Source of the DNA: Phyllostachys edulis
Taxonomy: Eukaryota; Streptophyta; Magnoliopsida; Poales; Poaceae
Direction of reading: 5' to 3'
Assembly: GCA_036346405.1 (NCBI GenBank)
Contig: CM070561.1
Span: 19,748,215 to 19,812,214, forward strand
Length of the DNA stretch: 64,000 nucleotides
Shown: in pieces, positions 41,705 to 55,100 of the stretch
How positions within the stretch are numbered: the stretch's first letter is position 1
How the letters are laid out: each line of letters opens with the position of its first letter
Translations under genes and position numbers: made by a program
The notes under the pieces: generated by a model
What the model was told of the DNA's origin: nothing
What the model saw: only the letters and a program-made list of their open reading frames with translations
Databases searched by the model: none

Positions 41705-44700
41705 GTAAGTGTCTCTGCCTATATGTTTCTGCATGTTCTGTATCAGACCCCTCACGATGTTGTGCTATTGCTTGTTGGACATGCGTCACATGCCTCGCAG
41801 CCTTGTATCAGTGTCGCTCCTATCAAATAGTTACTTGATTATCCTAGCATACTCAAAATACCAATATATGCTTGATCAGTTGATTTGCCGATGTTAGGGA
41901 TAGTAGGCTATAGAAGCTGCAATATCTTGCTTGTATAGCGTGTTAACAAAAGCAGTGGGGCTTTTGGAAAGGGTATATATCATACATGACATCACATGCA
42001 AGTGATCTACATTCCAATGCACAACTTTGTTCAATCCATGCCCTGACCATTTCAGTTCATCAGTCACATGTTATTTAGTACCTCTGCATTGAATTGTATA
42101 TAGATTGACATCTTACTGCTTTCTCCATGTTTGTACTGGAGTGAAACTTTTTGATAACTTATACATTGCATATTGTACTGGACAATTGTCAATAGAGTAT
42201 GTTACCATCTTGGAGCAGAAATGTGTGTGATGCCACAGCCTAGGATGCACGGACATAGACATGCGTGTCGGACACGACACGTATCGGACACGGGATTCGT
42301 CATTTTCTAAAAAATGGTGACACGGGACACACGGTGTGTGTGTGTGTGTGTGTAGTAATAATATATCCATATGTATTATTTAATGTTCAACTACAAAAGT
42401 GCCGGCTCCATCTCCTAAGTCCTAATCATGTTCAAGCAAAAGTGCAAAACTAGTTACCAATCTGTCATGGTAAGTTACCATAAGTCCATGACAGCATGAG
42501 TGGCGAAATACTGATGCATGACATACTATGCACAAGCAGCGGCTTTACACTTCAACAATAGCCAAATAACAAAATTTCAGTTTGCTCAACTACAAAACTA
42601 AAATTGGATATTTTGTTCAAAACACATGGTGATACTGAATTACTGATTCCGCAGTACAAATTAATTCAAACAAAAGTCAAGTAGGTTAATGCCTTAATGA
42701 ATAATGATGTAGAATAACATACTAAGAAGTATCTTTGTTGTGTTATTGGTGCCTGACATTAGATGTATCCTCAATTCCTCATGCAATTATGTACGGATGG
42801 ATGATGCAAATTTATTAGAGAAAACTACAAAATAAAATCCTCAAAAGATAATCAGAATGAGTTTCACCACAAAGAAACAACTCACCGAACCGGGAAGGGC
42901 GGGTGGCGTCGGAATGACGATGAAGGAATCTGGTGGCGAGCGTGACGAGCAGGTGGCGGCGGCGTTGTCGTGACTCCTGGCCGAAGCAGGGCGATGTCGA
43001 AGGAGAACCCAGAGAAGCAAGGCGGCGCTGGGTTTGGATGGGGAGCGAGAGGGCGTCGATGACGGGGAGAAGGAGAATCGCCTCGAGTTCGCCAGTAGAT
43101 GAGATGGATGCGGTGTCGTCGAAGACGGGGGAGAAGGGGGCAGCGTCGAAGGGGAATCGATCAAGTGAGCTATGGAGAATGGCGATGGTCAGATGGATGC
43201 ACTACAACGCTAGGGTTATCCTATTCTAGCTTGGGCTGGGCTACCAGCTTAGCTAGGCCGAATGTATTGGGCCCAAGTGTCCAATACGTGTCTGAAAAGT
43301 GTTCGATATGTGTCCGATTTTAATTTTTTTTTGCGGGACCAATTCCGGACACGCCTGCAATACGTGTTGGAGCCGTGTCCATGTCCAACATGGTGTCCGA
43401 CACGGACTCGCTGGCTTCCAGGCGTGTCCGTGCATCCGAGGCCACAAGCCCACAGCCTCCAAAACGTTACAAATAGGGGATGTCTAAAAAACTGTAATAA
43501 GGTGTACAACTTAAGAAAGTATGCTTTGTCTAAAAAACTGTAATAAGGTGGGTGGATAATTTAAGAAAGTATGCCTTTGTGTCAAGATTCAAGAAAGCGC
43601 TAGGCGCTAGGTGGGCAGTGGCTCGGGGCTTAGCGCCTAAGCGGACTAGGCGGCGTCTAGGCTGCGACTAGGTGGCGGGCTTGGCTACGGTGCAGATAAG
43701 TCCACAACAGGAATAATATGATGAATTGAGTAAGCATCAGACATCAAAATTGAGCAAGATAGAAGGAAAATTATCTGAAGAAGCAAAACATAGGCAATTT
43801 GATGTAGTCATGTATATTATCTCTCCTCCAAAAGCTTGATGTAAACATGTATGTAATTAAATAATGATGTAAACCTGCATATTTAATCAATGATGAGTTA
43901 TTTTGCGTTCTTGAGTTCTTGACAAAATGACAAATCAACAATAAGTCATAACATACATATCACACATTTTATACATCTATTATCAATGATAATGAGTGTA
44001 GACTATGGGTTTAAATTGAAATTCACTGTGATCCACCCGTGCAAATAAGAATCCACAGAGACCAAATAACTTAGTTTTCCAGACACACAACATTACATGG
44101 AGTTTAGGCTCGACATTGGGCTCCAAGTTGCTGCTAGTGATGGCAAGCAAGGAGCCAAGGAGTGTGCATAAACATGGTTGATAAGATTGCACCAGGTGCA
44201 TCACAAATTCACAAGTCATATGGTAGACATTCATCCCTCACAATGATAAGAGGCTTCAGATAAAGCTGAAACAACAACTAGATCATATCAACCATGCTTT
44301 GCACAACTATGGAACTTGTAGAAAAGATTCAACATGTGCAAGGTAACATTTCTTTCCATTATACAAAATTAAACACTGACCTTTTAATCCATGTAGTCTT
44401 TTGTCATCTGGCATCCCATCACGATGGTAATGAGTTAATTGAACCACTACTTCTTCAGGCGTAGCCTTGTGCTTTTGAACAATAGCCATCATAAATCTGT
44501 ACACATCATAGAATCAGCGCCAGGGGAGCAGAGGAGAGAGCAGAGAGCCGAGAGCAGAGCAGCACAACAAAGGGCGAGTGGGAAGAGAGGGGAATGGGAA
44601 GAGAGGGGAGGTCGGCGGCGCGAGAGGGTGGCCGGTGGAGTAGAGAAGGAACGAGAATGTATGAGGGCGGCGTGGTAGTGAGGACCAGAGGAACAAGAGC

Positions 44701-47700
44701 AGAGTGGAGGAGGACGACCCGCCCAAGGCTTACCCGAGAGGTCCTCAGACTCGACCTCCTGACGCCCGCCAGACCTCCCAGACATCCTGGGGCATCCGGT
44801 AGAGACCTTCCTGCACCTCTCGAGAGGTCCAAGAGACCACTCAAGGTCCGAGTCCCGACCCGAGGAGGTCTTGGACCTCAGACCTCCCAAGCTCCACGCC
44901 TCGACCCTAGGGAGGTCCGAGAGAACCAACCCGAGGAGGTCGCGGGCTTGGGGACAAGCCTCAAGTCCTCTGTGATCTAAACCAGCCCTCAGAGATCAAT
45001 GAGTGGTTCTCACAGTAAGCAAGTGATAACATACACATCCACAAAAAGCTTTATTAACAACAAAAGAGGGTTGATTACAAGGGTCGCATAAGCTCCAAAG
45101 AACCGAGAGCAACACACACAATGAAACACTAAAAGACAGACTCCATCCGTTACACCACAGGTGATTGGTTGGAGGGCGCGGCCTAATTGGTTTGGTCCTC
45201 CTTATCATCAAAGAATTCTTCACCTGCTCAATTCATCAATCAAGCAAGAGTGAGCACAACAACCGTGCTCGCAAGTTACACCCGTCAAATAACAGTATGA
45301 CATGCATAAGGATATGTCAATGGAAGGCATATTAAGGTTGGTTTGCACAAAGCCAATTTTATTTCAAATACAAGTACTAAGTTCCAAAGCAGTTATGATA
45401 GGTAAAAGTTCATTTTCAAAACACAATTTTCAGTTGGATAACATTCATCATTAATATGGTGAAGGATACCCTCCTGTCACATGGCTTCCCGCCCAAACCC
45501 AATTTGGACAAGAATCCAAAACCATTCACAAGTCATTTTAAACCCAAAAACCAAGATCTAACTTTGAGTGACATTGCCAGCATGTCCATAACCGCGGACA
45601 CGGCTATTCGAATAGTTTTACACTCTGTAGAGGTTGTACACTTTTCTCACATGACATGAATTCTCTAGTTTGTTTGGCATCCGTCGATACCACCTCACAC
45701 TTCCTTTGGTGAGAGGTCTAAAGCATATGACAAGGCTTTTACAAAGCATCATTCCACCGTAGTCCACCCTACTCTAAGGTTTCGCCCCTTCAGGGCCCCC
45801 TCTTGAGCCAGTGGGAATTACATAGTCATAAAAGATAGGCCATAAAAGACCACCCACACCTCAGCCGGATCAACCGCGATGGAACTTTGCAAATTATTTG
45901 GTCAGGTCCCGCCCACACAGGACATGTGGTTGCACGATGAGGCATAGCCCATTATAGACATAGCAAGAGGTGGCTCAAAGACCGGTCCTTAACTGACTTG
46001 GGCGACAAACCTCAACCCTGGGGCATCGAATCACACGACCTCCATGCATAGACCTGCACCAACCAAACAACCCGCTTCGCCCAAGTCCAAATCATTTTCC
46101 ATTGCTCATTGTGTAATCAAGACATTTATAAAATCTCCATGGCACACCAATGCTACTACCTGTAATGACCTCCATGACACACCGATGTCATGGCCAAAAT
46201 CATTTAAACAAGTGATATTTTGGCCGAAGCTTACCAAATCAAGATTTTGGTCTAAGCAAGACTAAGCATTCATTTTTCAAAAACCCTGCCCTCACTATTG
46301 CAAGAACCAGATTTTATCTAGGGTGACAATGGGGTTGGTTCAACATAAACAAATGGCCATACAAAGGATCAGTATAGCTATGAACCCAAAGATAGGCATT
46401 GAAATAACTTAGTAAAAGTAAGCATGCATACATCTTTGAAAACAACATAAGTATCTTGAAGTAGTGGGTGCAATATGATCAAGAGTGTAACTTGCCTTGC
46501 TCACAATCTTGAGTTTCTTCTTCCTCTAGGAACTCTTGCTCCTTACGGCCTTCGTGATCTACACGGTGAAAACCAAATAACTCAAGTAGAGCTTCAACAA
46601 AAACCAAAAGAAATCTCAATAAAACTCCAAGGTAAACCAACAGAGAGATTGGGAGGTCAGGAGGAGGTCCAACGAGCTTGTTGGAGGAGGTCCAGAGACT
46701 CAAGAGAGGATGTCCAAGGAATGCTCGGTTGAGTCAGAGAGTGAAAATGAGGAGAAAGTGAAAAAGGAAGTGCTGCCCAAGCTATATATAGCTGGAGCCC
46801 TGGAGCTTTCCCAAGCTATGGTGTTCAGGAGTTGGTAAAAAGGACCATGAAGGCAGGTAAGGGAGGTGACAAAAGCATGGCATGAGTACTGCAAAAGTGG
46901 GAGCATTTAATGTGATACAACATGCATTAAATGCGGAGAAGACTTCCTTGCACAAGGACACAGTCAAAGGGTAAAGAAAACTGGGTGTGACTGCCAAGTG
47001 GGGACAACCAAGACCCAAAATGGAGGTCCTGCGGAGACCTTGAGGAGGTCCCGCAGAGAACAAGGGGAGGTCCTAACGGTTGGATCTCCAAGGAGGTCCA
47101 ACGGCCAAGATCAAATGCAAATGAGGAGGTCTGCAGAGGTCAAGAGGAGGTCCTCACCCACAAGGGAGGTCCTCACGGTTGGATTGAATCCAGAGGGAGG
47201 TCTGGATGGTTAGGATCTAATCCGAGGAGGAGGTCTTGAATGGTTAAGATCTGCAAAGGGGGAGGTTTGAACGGTTAGGATCTCCAAGGGGAGGTCATAA
47301 CGGTCAAAGGGGAGGTTTGGACTGCAGGGAGGTCTTAACGCCAGAAGAAGGGAGGTTTGGACGGTTAAGATCTCCAAGGGGGAGGTTTTAACGGCCAGAT
47401 CTGCAAAGGGGGAGGTTTGGACGGTTAAGATCTCCAAGGGAGGTCTTAACGTACCAGATCTACAAGAGGAGGTCTCGATGGTTAAGATCTCCAAGGAAGG
47501 TCTTAACGCCGGATCTACAAGGAGGAGATTCAGACTGCTAAGATCTCCAAGAGGAGGTCTTAACGCCGATCTACAAAGGAGGAGGTATGGACGGTTAAGA
47601 TCTCCAAGGGAGGTCTTAACGCCAGATCTACAGGAGGAGGTCCGACTTAAAATCTTTGAGTGAGGTCTTAAAGGCCGATCTACAAGGAGGGAGGCGATAG

Positions 47701-49122
47701 TGAGATAGAAGCGGGAGGCGGGAGCTATTGGATTTCAATCGAATCGCTCAAAATGATTGGGCCGTTTCGACCATCCGAAGCTAGCGCTAGATCTCACCAT
47801 TGAATCAATCGGGTGGTCCAAAATGGTTGGGACGTTTGGACCGTCCGAACGCCTCCACAAATCGGACCGTCCAGCCAAGATCTAAGGGCTCAGAGAAGGT
47901 GGGACATTCGGACCATCCGAACGTCTCACCAAGATCAAACCGTCCAATGCAAATCGGACGATTCACAAGCGATATAGGTGCAAATAGACAAGGAGGAGGT
48001 CCTGGAGGACCTGGAGAGGTCCTGAAGGGCACGGGGAAGTCCAATAAAGGTAAGGGGAGGTCCTAGAGGATATGGAGAGGTCCTGGGAAATGGTAGCACC
48101 GCAAGGTGCGGGCGGTGCTACCGGGTTGGCACCGAAGAAAACTTCCAGAGAGTTTCAAGGATTTAAGCAACAGAGGCAAGTCCAAGCGGACACAGTGGTG
48201 TTCAAAATACACAGAGAGGGAGTTCAATGGATTTGAGAAAGATTTGGACATGGAGAGGTCTAAACTTGGGAAGGAACCACAGAAGGAGGTGTAGATCAGG
48301 GAGGGCACAATCACATGGGGAGATTTAGACCTAAGGAGGTCCGGTCCCAAGATGGACAATTCTTGGACAGAAACAGGAAGATCACCAAGACCCCGACAAC
48401 TCAACAAACCATCAAGGGCTTTTAGTTGAAGTTTGAGTTAGTCAACTTAAATCCATTCTGAAATTTCAAGTTAAGCTTTGAATTCTCATCAAAACAAAAT
48501 GGTTCTTTTTATTTTAAAATCTTCAAAAAGGCTCTGAAAAATCAGGGTGTTACAGAGGCGTGCAGCTTGAAGAGGGACTAGAGAGAAACGAGAGCAGAGT
48601 GAGGTCGGCACATGATCGGAGGAGCGATGGCGATCTCGATTCGGGCAGTGAGGCGCGATGTGGGAGCCTCGAACCTAGCGGTCGGATTTAAACGATGGGC
48701 TCCTGGGAGTCAGGCGCAAAATCTTATACCTCACCTCGGCGCCCGCCTCAAGTCGCCGCGCCTCGCACCACTGAGCACCACCAAGGATTGGCTTGGACCG
48801 CCGAGCCGGTCCAAGGCGGCCCCGCCCACCTAGCCCGCCACCTGGAAGGAAATCGCGGCGCCAGCTCGCCGTCGAGCGCCTAGGTGCCGCCTTGCCGATT
48901 TTTATAACCTTGCTTTGTGTGTCTGCATGCAAGTTTTGTTGTAAGAATGGTTTGCTGGAAATGGACAGCTGACATCATAATTGATGGCTTCTTTCAAAAA
49001 TGGGTTTCAATTAAATAACCAGTTATGCAGAATAATTGCTAAGAACATAGTTGTCACGGTGTCGCCTAGTCGATGACTTGGCATCTAGTTGGCCAATAGA
49101 GACCGCCATGGATGCTCGCCTC

Positions 49123-49154
<32 letters not shown>

Positions 49155-52100
49155 GGGCCTAAACCCTAGCCACTGTTGCCTCCCAAGCTAATGAGGGTAG
49201 TTGCATCTTGTTACCAGAGCATCCTTGATGAGGACATCCCTACCACTCCTACACCTACTACTAATAAGGATGCGCCAAATGGCCAAACCCTAGCAAGAGA
49301 GGAAGCATGTTTGGCTACAATTCAAGAAAGCAAGAAGGAAGTAAAGCGACAAGAGGAAGGAGATATAAATTTGAAATCAATTCAGATTGGACAAGAATTC
49401 CCACACACCATGCTGCATGGGGATACAAACCAAAAGAGAAAGGAGTCAGGACAAAAGTAAAAAGAAAGAAGCTTGTGCAAAGTTTGCAACTAGGAAGGAT
49501 CTTGAAGTTCATGATGATATCTGCAGCAACTCGGAAGAATCTAGCATGTACAATACATATATTTGGAAAGCTTATCAAGTCTACTTTCCAACAGATCAAA
49601 CGGCATGTAATTTGGAGCTTTCTACAAAGAGTTATGGCTATTGGAGCGAACCACATGTAATGCTGAAATTCCAATCCGAATTCCATGCTGAATTCAATTT
49701 CGAATTGAAATCACATTGTAATTCTGAATTAGACTAGGAGTAGGGCCTCTTGGCCGGCCATGAGAGGTGGAGACCCTATATATTTAGGGGTAGACCCCTT
49801 TGTAATTTTCAGACCACGAATAAACAAAATTTGAGAATTATACTCTTGTTTCCTGGGTTAGCTAAGTGCACCTTGAGGGAATTGGGAGTTCTCGCTGCAA
49901 GACATCTACTTTTGTGTGGTCGAGTAGACGGGATCAAGAGTGTGTGGTTGGGTGGATTCTTGTTGCAGGTTGCTATGTTGACAGTAGTTGGCGCCATTGG
50001 TTCATCAGGTTGTACGGATCCAAAGTTATCATTGATCCTATGTCGTGAATATCAGGCACCCCGTATCACTCCTAGGTTTTCAGGATGGAGAATGGAGGGA
50101 GAAAGATGTAACACCCCGGCCTAACACTCAGTCTAGAATGTTACCTAAATCATACTCACTACCAATTTAATTCATAATTACCAATAATTTCAGCAAGCTA
50201 TGCAAGGAATAAAAACCCACGTGTCACGGAACAACAATTTAACAATATAAATACATAAAGCATTAACTATCACAGCCTGGTCACACGTGCCAAGAACACT
50301 CGAGTCACATGCGCTCGAGAAACGCTCGAGTCACATGCGCTCGAGAAACGTCGGAACCATGCCCTCGGTACATAGGGTGACAACAAGTAATAAAATAATC
50401 AATCTATTATTAAATCAACCAAAATTCCAATCATTGAACCAAATAATAACCAAATCTAATAATAAATCCTAAAGGAGTTATCATGACACTAGATTTAGTG
50501 AAAGCACACTAAAATAGATTATGTCTGTGTAATGATTGCGCGTGATTTACTCTATCCCATGCATGTCGCCTTCAACGATTACCTAAAAATAGCAACAAAG
50601 CAAGAAGTACATCATAGAACAATAAACAAACAATTTATTATTCAATTTAATCATTATCATTGTCATGCTCATACTCAATTAATCATACCATCTCTCACGT
50701 ATTTAATTAGCACAATTAACTTCTCATGTATGCAATGCTCAATTATGCTCCATGCTCATGTGCATCTCAATCAGTTGATATCGGTATAGTGGAGTGATCA
50801 CCGGTCGGTGAATTACTCTGTCATTCAGTCCCGTGAAGTTACTGAAGTAGGTTTTTATCTAGAGCTCTTTGGACTAGTCATGCAACATTACTCATCGATC
50901 TTACTGGAATAGTTACATGATTTTCTCACCGACCTAGCTCATGCAACTCCTATCATGATGAATGTAAATGATGCAACATCTTTCCATTATTCATTAACAT
51001 AATCCATTATCATTATTACCATGTCATTACTGTATCATGTCATAACCTCATTAAATTATCATTATCATTATATCATGGTATTTAAATAAGTATAAGTAAA
51101 GCATAAATAAATGCCGTATCAAATCAATTGTAAAGACAAGGCAGACAAACCGATGTTTACCACTCTACCATGCACTTGCGTTTTAGCCACGAAAGATAGA
51201 ACGATGCAAAGACGATACCGAATTCACAGCAACACTCTGGACAAAGATCAATAATGCATCTCAAAAACATGTCACCACAGCACACAAACATCAAGCAACT
51301 CAAGGTTGTTCCTACGTTCAAACCCGACACAACTAACCCCTTTTCACCGGACAACCTTCCCGCTGTCACAGTGATCAAACACACATAACTTTTACTTCTG
51401 GAATCCAAATATAGGAAACTCTATATTTTTAGGAATCTACACACAATTTGCTACAATTTCCTAGGTATGCAAATTATCTGATTACGCCATCTAGTTCACC
51501 GTTTTCAACCCCGAGAGTTAATATGGAACTTCAAAGAACAGCCGATTTCTCAATTTTATAACTATTTTTCTACCACATGAAAACTAGCAAACCATATCAC
51601 TTCTGGAAACTATAGAGAATTATTTAACTAAACCTAGTTATAACCAAAATTTAATTCTACTATCTACTGCACGTAAAAGAGCAATCTATACAACTGCTGT
51701 TAATGGCGATAGAGTTCTAGACAACAGTACTCCAGAGGCCATAATTTTTTAGCCGTTTAACCAAATCTAATTATCTTGAACTCTCTGGAAAGTTTAGGAA
51801 ATTATTTATAACTTTCCTATCATGGCAAAGTCATGAATCTGAACGAAGATACCCCAAAACTCCCCACAAGGTTCTGTAGTACAACTACCTGAACCAGGGC
51901 ATCATGAATTATCCAATTCCCGCGATCAATCTACTCTAAACCTTGAATAAACAACAATCTAAGATCAAAGCAAAGGTGTCCAGATCGTTACCCCACAAAT
52001 TTAGATGACGAACGGAAACGGATCAAGAAACCCTAGTTTTTCGTTCTTCTTCCTCTTCTCCTCCTCCTTCCTTGCCCTTCTTTCCTTCTTCTTGGTCAGA

Positions 52101-55100
52101 AGCAGCACTAGCCATGCACATGCATGCAGAGAATCATGCGCAGTAACCCATCTTCCTTTTCTTCTTCTCTCTCTCTCTGCTGGTTCAAACTTTCAGAGCA
52201 TCAGCACAGCAGGTGGCAGCGCATCAAGCATGCAGCATGCAATGCTAGCAGCAGGCTGCAGAAAGAAAATTGGCGCATGCAGGAAAAGCAAACATGCATG
52301 CAGTCGGTAGAGCAGAGGCTGCAGGTGGCAGGGCAAGGGCATGCGGCAGCAAGCAGGGAGGCAGCACAAGGGCTAGGGTTTGGCGCCCTCACACCCTTCT
52401 CTCCTTAGGGCCAAGGCAACCCGGATCCCTATCTGGTTCCCTTCCCCCAAGCCAAAACCCACTTGGGTTCGGGTATTGGGCCTTGGGCCGACAGCCCAAT
52501 ACCTCCTCTAGCACTCTCTTTCCCTTTAATTTCTTCTATAATAAACAGGGTATTACAAAAGAAGAGCAGGGAAGGGATGCAGTGCAGAATGGAGGCAATG
52601 AGTGGGATGGGAAGGTGAAAGGAAAATGTAAAGGGGAATAAAGGAGTTAAGGCATCCACAATGTAGCAATAAGGTGGGCATTAAGGCTGAGCTGGCCTCC
52701 CTATGGTCGACCACAAGCATTAGGAGCATGAGCAATAAGGAGAATATGGGATGAGCCGACCTAAGGTTTGAGGACCACCCATAAGGAATAAAAAAGAAGC
52801 CGCACCTGTCGGGTCGTCGGATGGCGTGAAGAGCCGAAGACCATATGGTGGATGCCACCGAGAGTAGATGAGATGAACTACGTCGCCGCCGGGAGTCCGT
52901 CCTCGCCGGCCACCACCTCCGGATCCGGCTTCCCGGACCCGCCGTGCCACCGGGGAGGCCATCCTCTTTGACCAACGCCTCCAGATCTAGCTGTTGGGAA
53001 CCACGTCATCGCCGGGGAGGACGATGTCCGCCGCCGCCTCATCTCAGAAGCTGGGCACGCAGACTCACCGTGTCATTGAAGGTAGTCTCATCGACCACCA
53101 CCTCTGGATCTGGTGAGCGGAGGCTGGAGAACGCATCCTCGACTGCCATTGCGATCGGATCCGGCCGCGCGGAGACTGGAGAGCAGTTCTTTGAGAGGAG
53201 GTGGGGAGGTGTGGAGGAGGAGGAGGAGAGGCGGTGCCGTGGGAGGTTGCGAGTCACGACTGGCGTGTGTGAGTTTTTTTTTGCGAGTCTGATGGGTGGA
53301 GAGGAAGTTGAGGGGAAGTGGGAGGTTGGATGGTTATCTAATTGCCATTTGGGCACCCTCTTAATAACCACTTGGGCTTTATACATTGCAGGGAATAGCA
53401 ACAAGCCAACAACCACATCACCACACCTTAAGGCCTACTTTTGTATTAAACATTGGAGATGCCCTTAGGTGTGAAGGTGAATGGGAAAAATAAAGGTAAA
53501 TAAATGAGGTTGTTGACATCCTGTGGCACCATATGACATTTTTTTAATTTATGGAACACTTTTTAGAGGTGGGATTTTCTGTGGCTACTGCATACCAAGG
53601 GGTTTGTATAACATATAACGTGTAGTCTAAGTATCGCCTATGCGGGCGTCCTGGTGCCCCCAGCTTGCTGCGATTGGCCCAGGCGCTGTGACCACCATGG
53701 TTAAGAATGAGATATGGAATTGCCCTTTTGCATATATAACACTGAACATTCTAGACTACACGTCATGGACCAATGGTCGTACTGTAAAGAAAGTAAGGTA
53801 GCCACAACTACCTGAATACACCTTTTGTTTTCTCCCCCTATTTCTTTTCTTATAACTTCAATAGTTCCCTCCTGGCATGCTATGGGTTGACATAATTCTT
53901 TCTTTAAAATAAATAATCTGCTGCATCACTGCTACGAACATTTTATATGAAAACTGATGAATTCGTGTTCATTTTCAAATTGTTGCAGTTACTATTCTTC
54001 TCAAGCATTCGTTGATTTTGGCTTTCCTAATATCTTCATTTCTCGTGAGGTATGCTCAGTTTATCTTTGGGCTGCTGTGCCTTTTTTTGTTTGCCTTTTT
54101 TGCTTACAACAGATAATTGGATGACACAGACATTTGGTTGGACACCACAAGAAGCTAAGCTCCATATGGTTTCTGAATTCTTCAGTGAACAGGAGGTAGT
54201 AAGATTTTAGACCTGCGACCTTTATTTTTTTTCTCCCTTGTGCAAACTCTATGCATAGTTCTTTCTGATGTTTATTGAAGTTGTAGTGGAAAGTTGTAGA
54301 TGAGGTCCTTGGGTCAAACCCACGACAATTATCTGAGATATATATGCTGAAGCAAAAGGCGAATAGCCCAGAGTAAGTAGCATGCCCGCTATGTGTTATT
54401 CCGTTCTCCTAAACAGGAGAATTAGCCTATGTTGCTCTCGTAGATTGCATTCCTTTTTCTTGGAATCAGTGAATCACAGAAAGGGCAAACTGACCAAGTC
54501 TAGATGTTTTTATCCTTTGCAACAAATTCTATAAGGTCAACAGTTTCAGTTTGATACTCTGATTTTTTAATTTTATCAATTTTATCTCTATATTAGGTTG
54601 TACTGTTTACTATACCTCACAACAGAAGAGGTTAATTGAAAATTTTAGGTCTCTTCTAATTATGTATCTCTGGAGTTTGAAGCCTTTCGTTTCTCAAGCC
54701 ATTGTTATTCTTTCAATCACATATTCTTTAGTGGATTTATGGTTTGCAGTTAAATCTCTTGAGTAGCATATTTGCATTATATTATCAGGTTTTAAAGCAT
54801 ACATGATAAGAGCATTCATGTTAGTTATTTTAAGTTTTTAGCTGTGCCATGCTGCATATTACTGTTATCACTATTTAATCCCCATTGCATTACAGGGTTT
54901 TGCATGATAGGAACATTGAGGAAATTATTGACACATACCTGGCACACTTGCAAGTAAGTAAAGTTTCAATCAGAGCTTAGGCATACATGCTATTTGAGAT
55001 GACATTCGTCTGAAACTTGGAAAGGGTAGTTAGTTCCCCTTTCCTAATCTGCTCTTTCATCGTCATTGTGTACTTCTGTTTTGAATATCAGAACTAGGAG

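Larger units (their letters stand above)
43583..48912. mobile_element. hAT-like non-autonomous element with nested solo LTR C
   Basis: Perfect 8-bp duplications CTTTGTGT at 43575-43582 and 48913-48920. The ends start CAAGATTCAAGAAA on the left and, reversed, CAAGGTTATAAAAATCGG on the right. GC-rich GCGCTAGGCGCTAGG and GGCACCTAGGCGC subterminal boxes follow both ends. Without the LTR it is about 1.5 kb. No transposase is seen. The superfamily is inferred from the duplication length and CA-type ends. Confidence 0.82.
49046..53699. mobile_element. hAT-like non-autonomous element 2, with nested insertions
   Basis: The ends are CATAGTTGTCACGGTGTCGCC on the left and, reversed, CATGGTGGTCACAGCGCC on the right. 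The flanks GCTAAGAA (49038-49045) and GTTAAGAA (53700-53707) match at seven of eight. Its TIR is clearly related to that of the 652-bp element at 56981. Nested in it are solo LTR E and a PIF/Harbinger-like element. The stretch 49130-50100 (an AATTCAAGAAAGCAAG block, CACGAATAAACAAAATTTGAG and TAGTTGGCGCCATTGG) looks like remnant retroelement sequence. No gene is supported. Confidence 0.78.
41705..53988 (+). other. Giant intron 2 filled with nested transposons
   Basis: The donor is GTAAGT at 41705 and the acceptor TTGTTGCAG at 53988. Original intron sequence seems limited to 41705-42238, 43443-43574, 48921-49037 and 53708-53988. The rest is four DNA-transposon-like elements and two solo LTRs. 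None carries a gene I can support. Without them the intron would be roughly 1.1 kb. Confidence 0.85.

Noticed and set aside
44439..44980. Frames over the AGAGAGCAGAG-rich stretch
   Set aside because: Purine-rich low complexity at the junction of the hAT-like element and solo LTR C; not coding.
49176..49737. Overlapping frames with Lys/Glu-rich sequence
   Set aside because: They could be a gag-like remnant, but three frames overlap without a motif, and I could not choose one.
52944..53468. 174-codon frame as a Harbinger transposase
   Set aside because: It has no DDE-type motifs and ends in the TIR; the element is non-autonomous.
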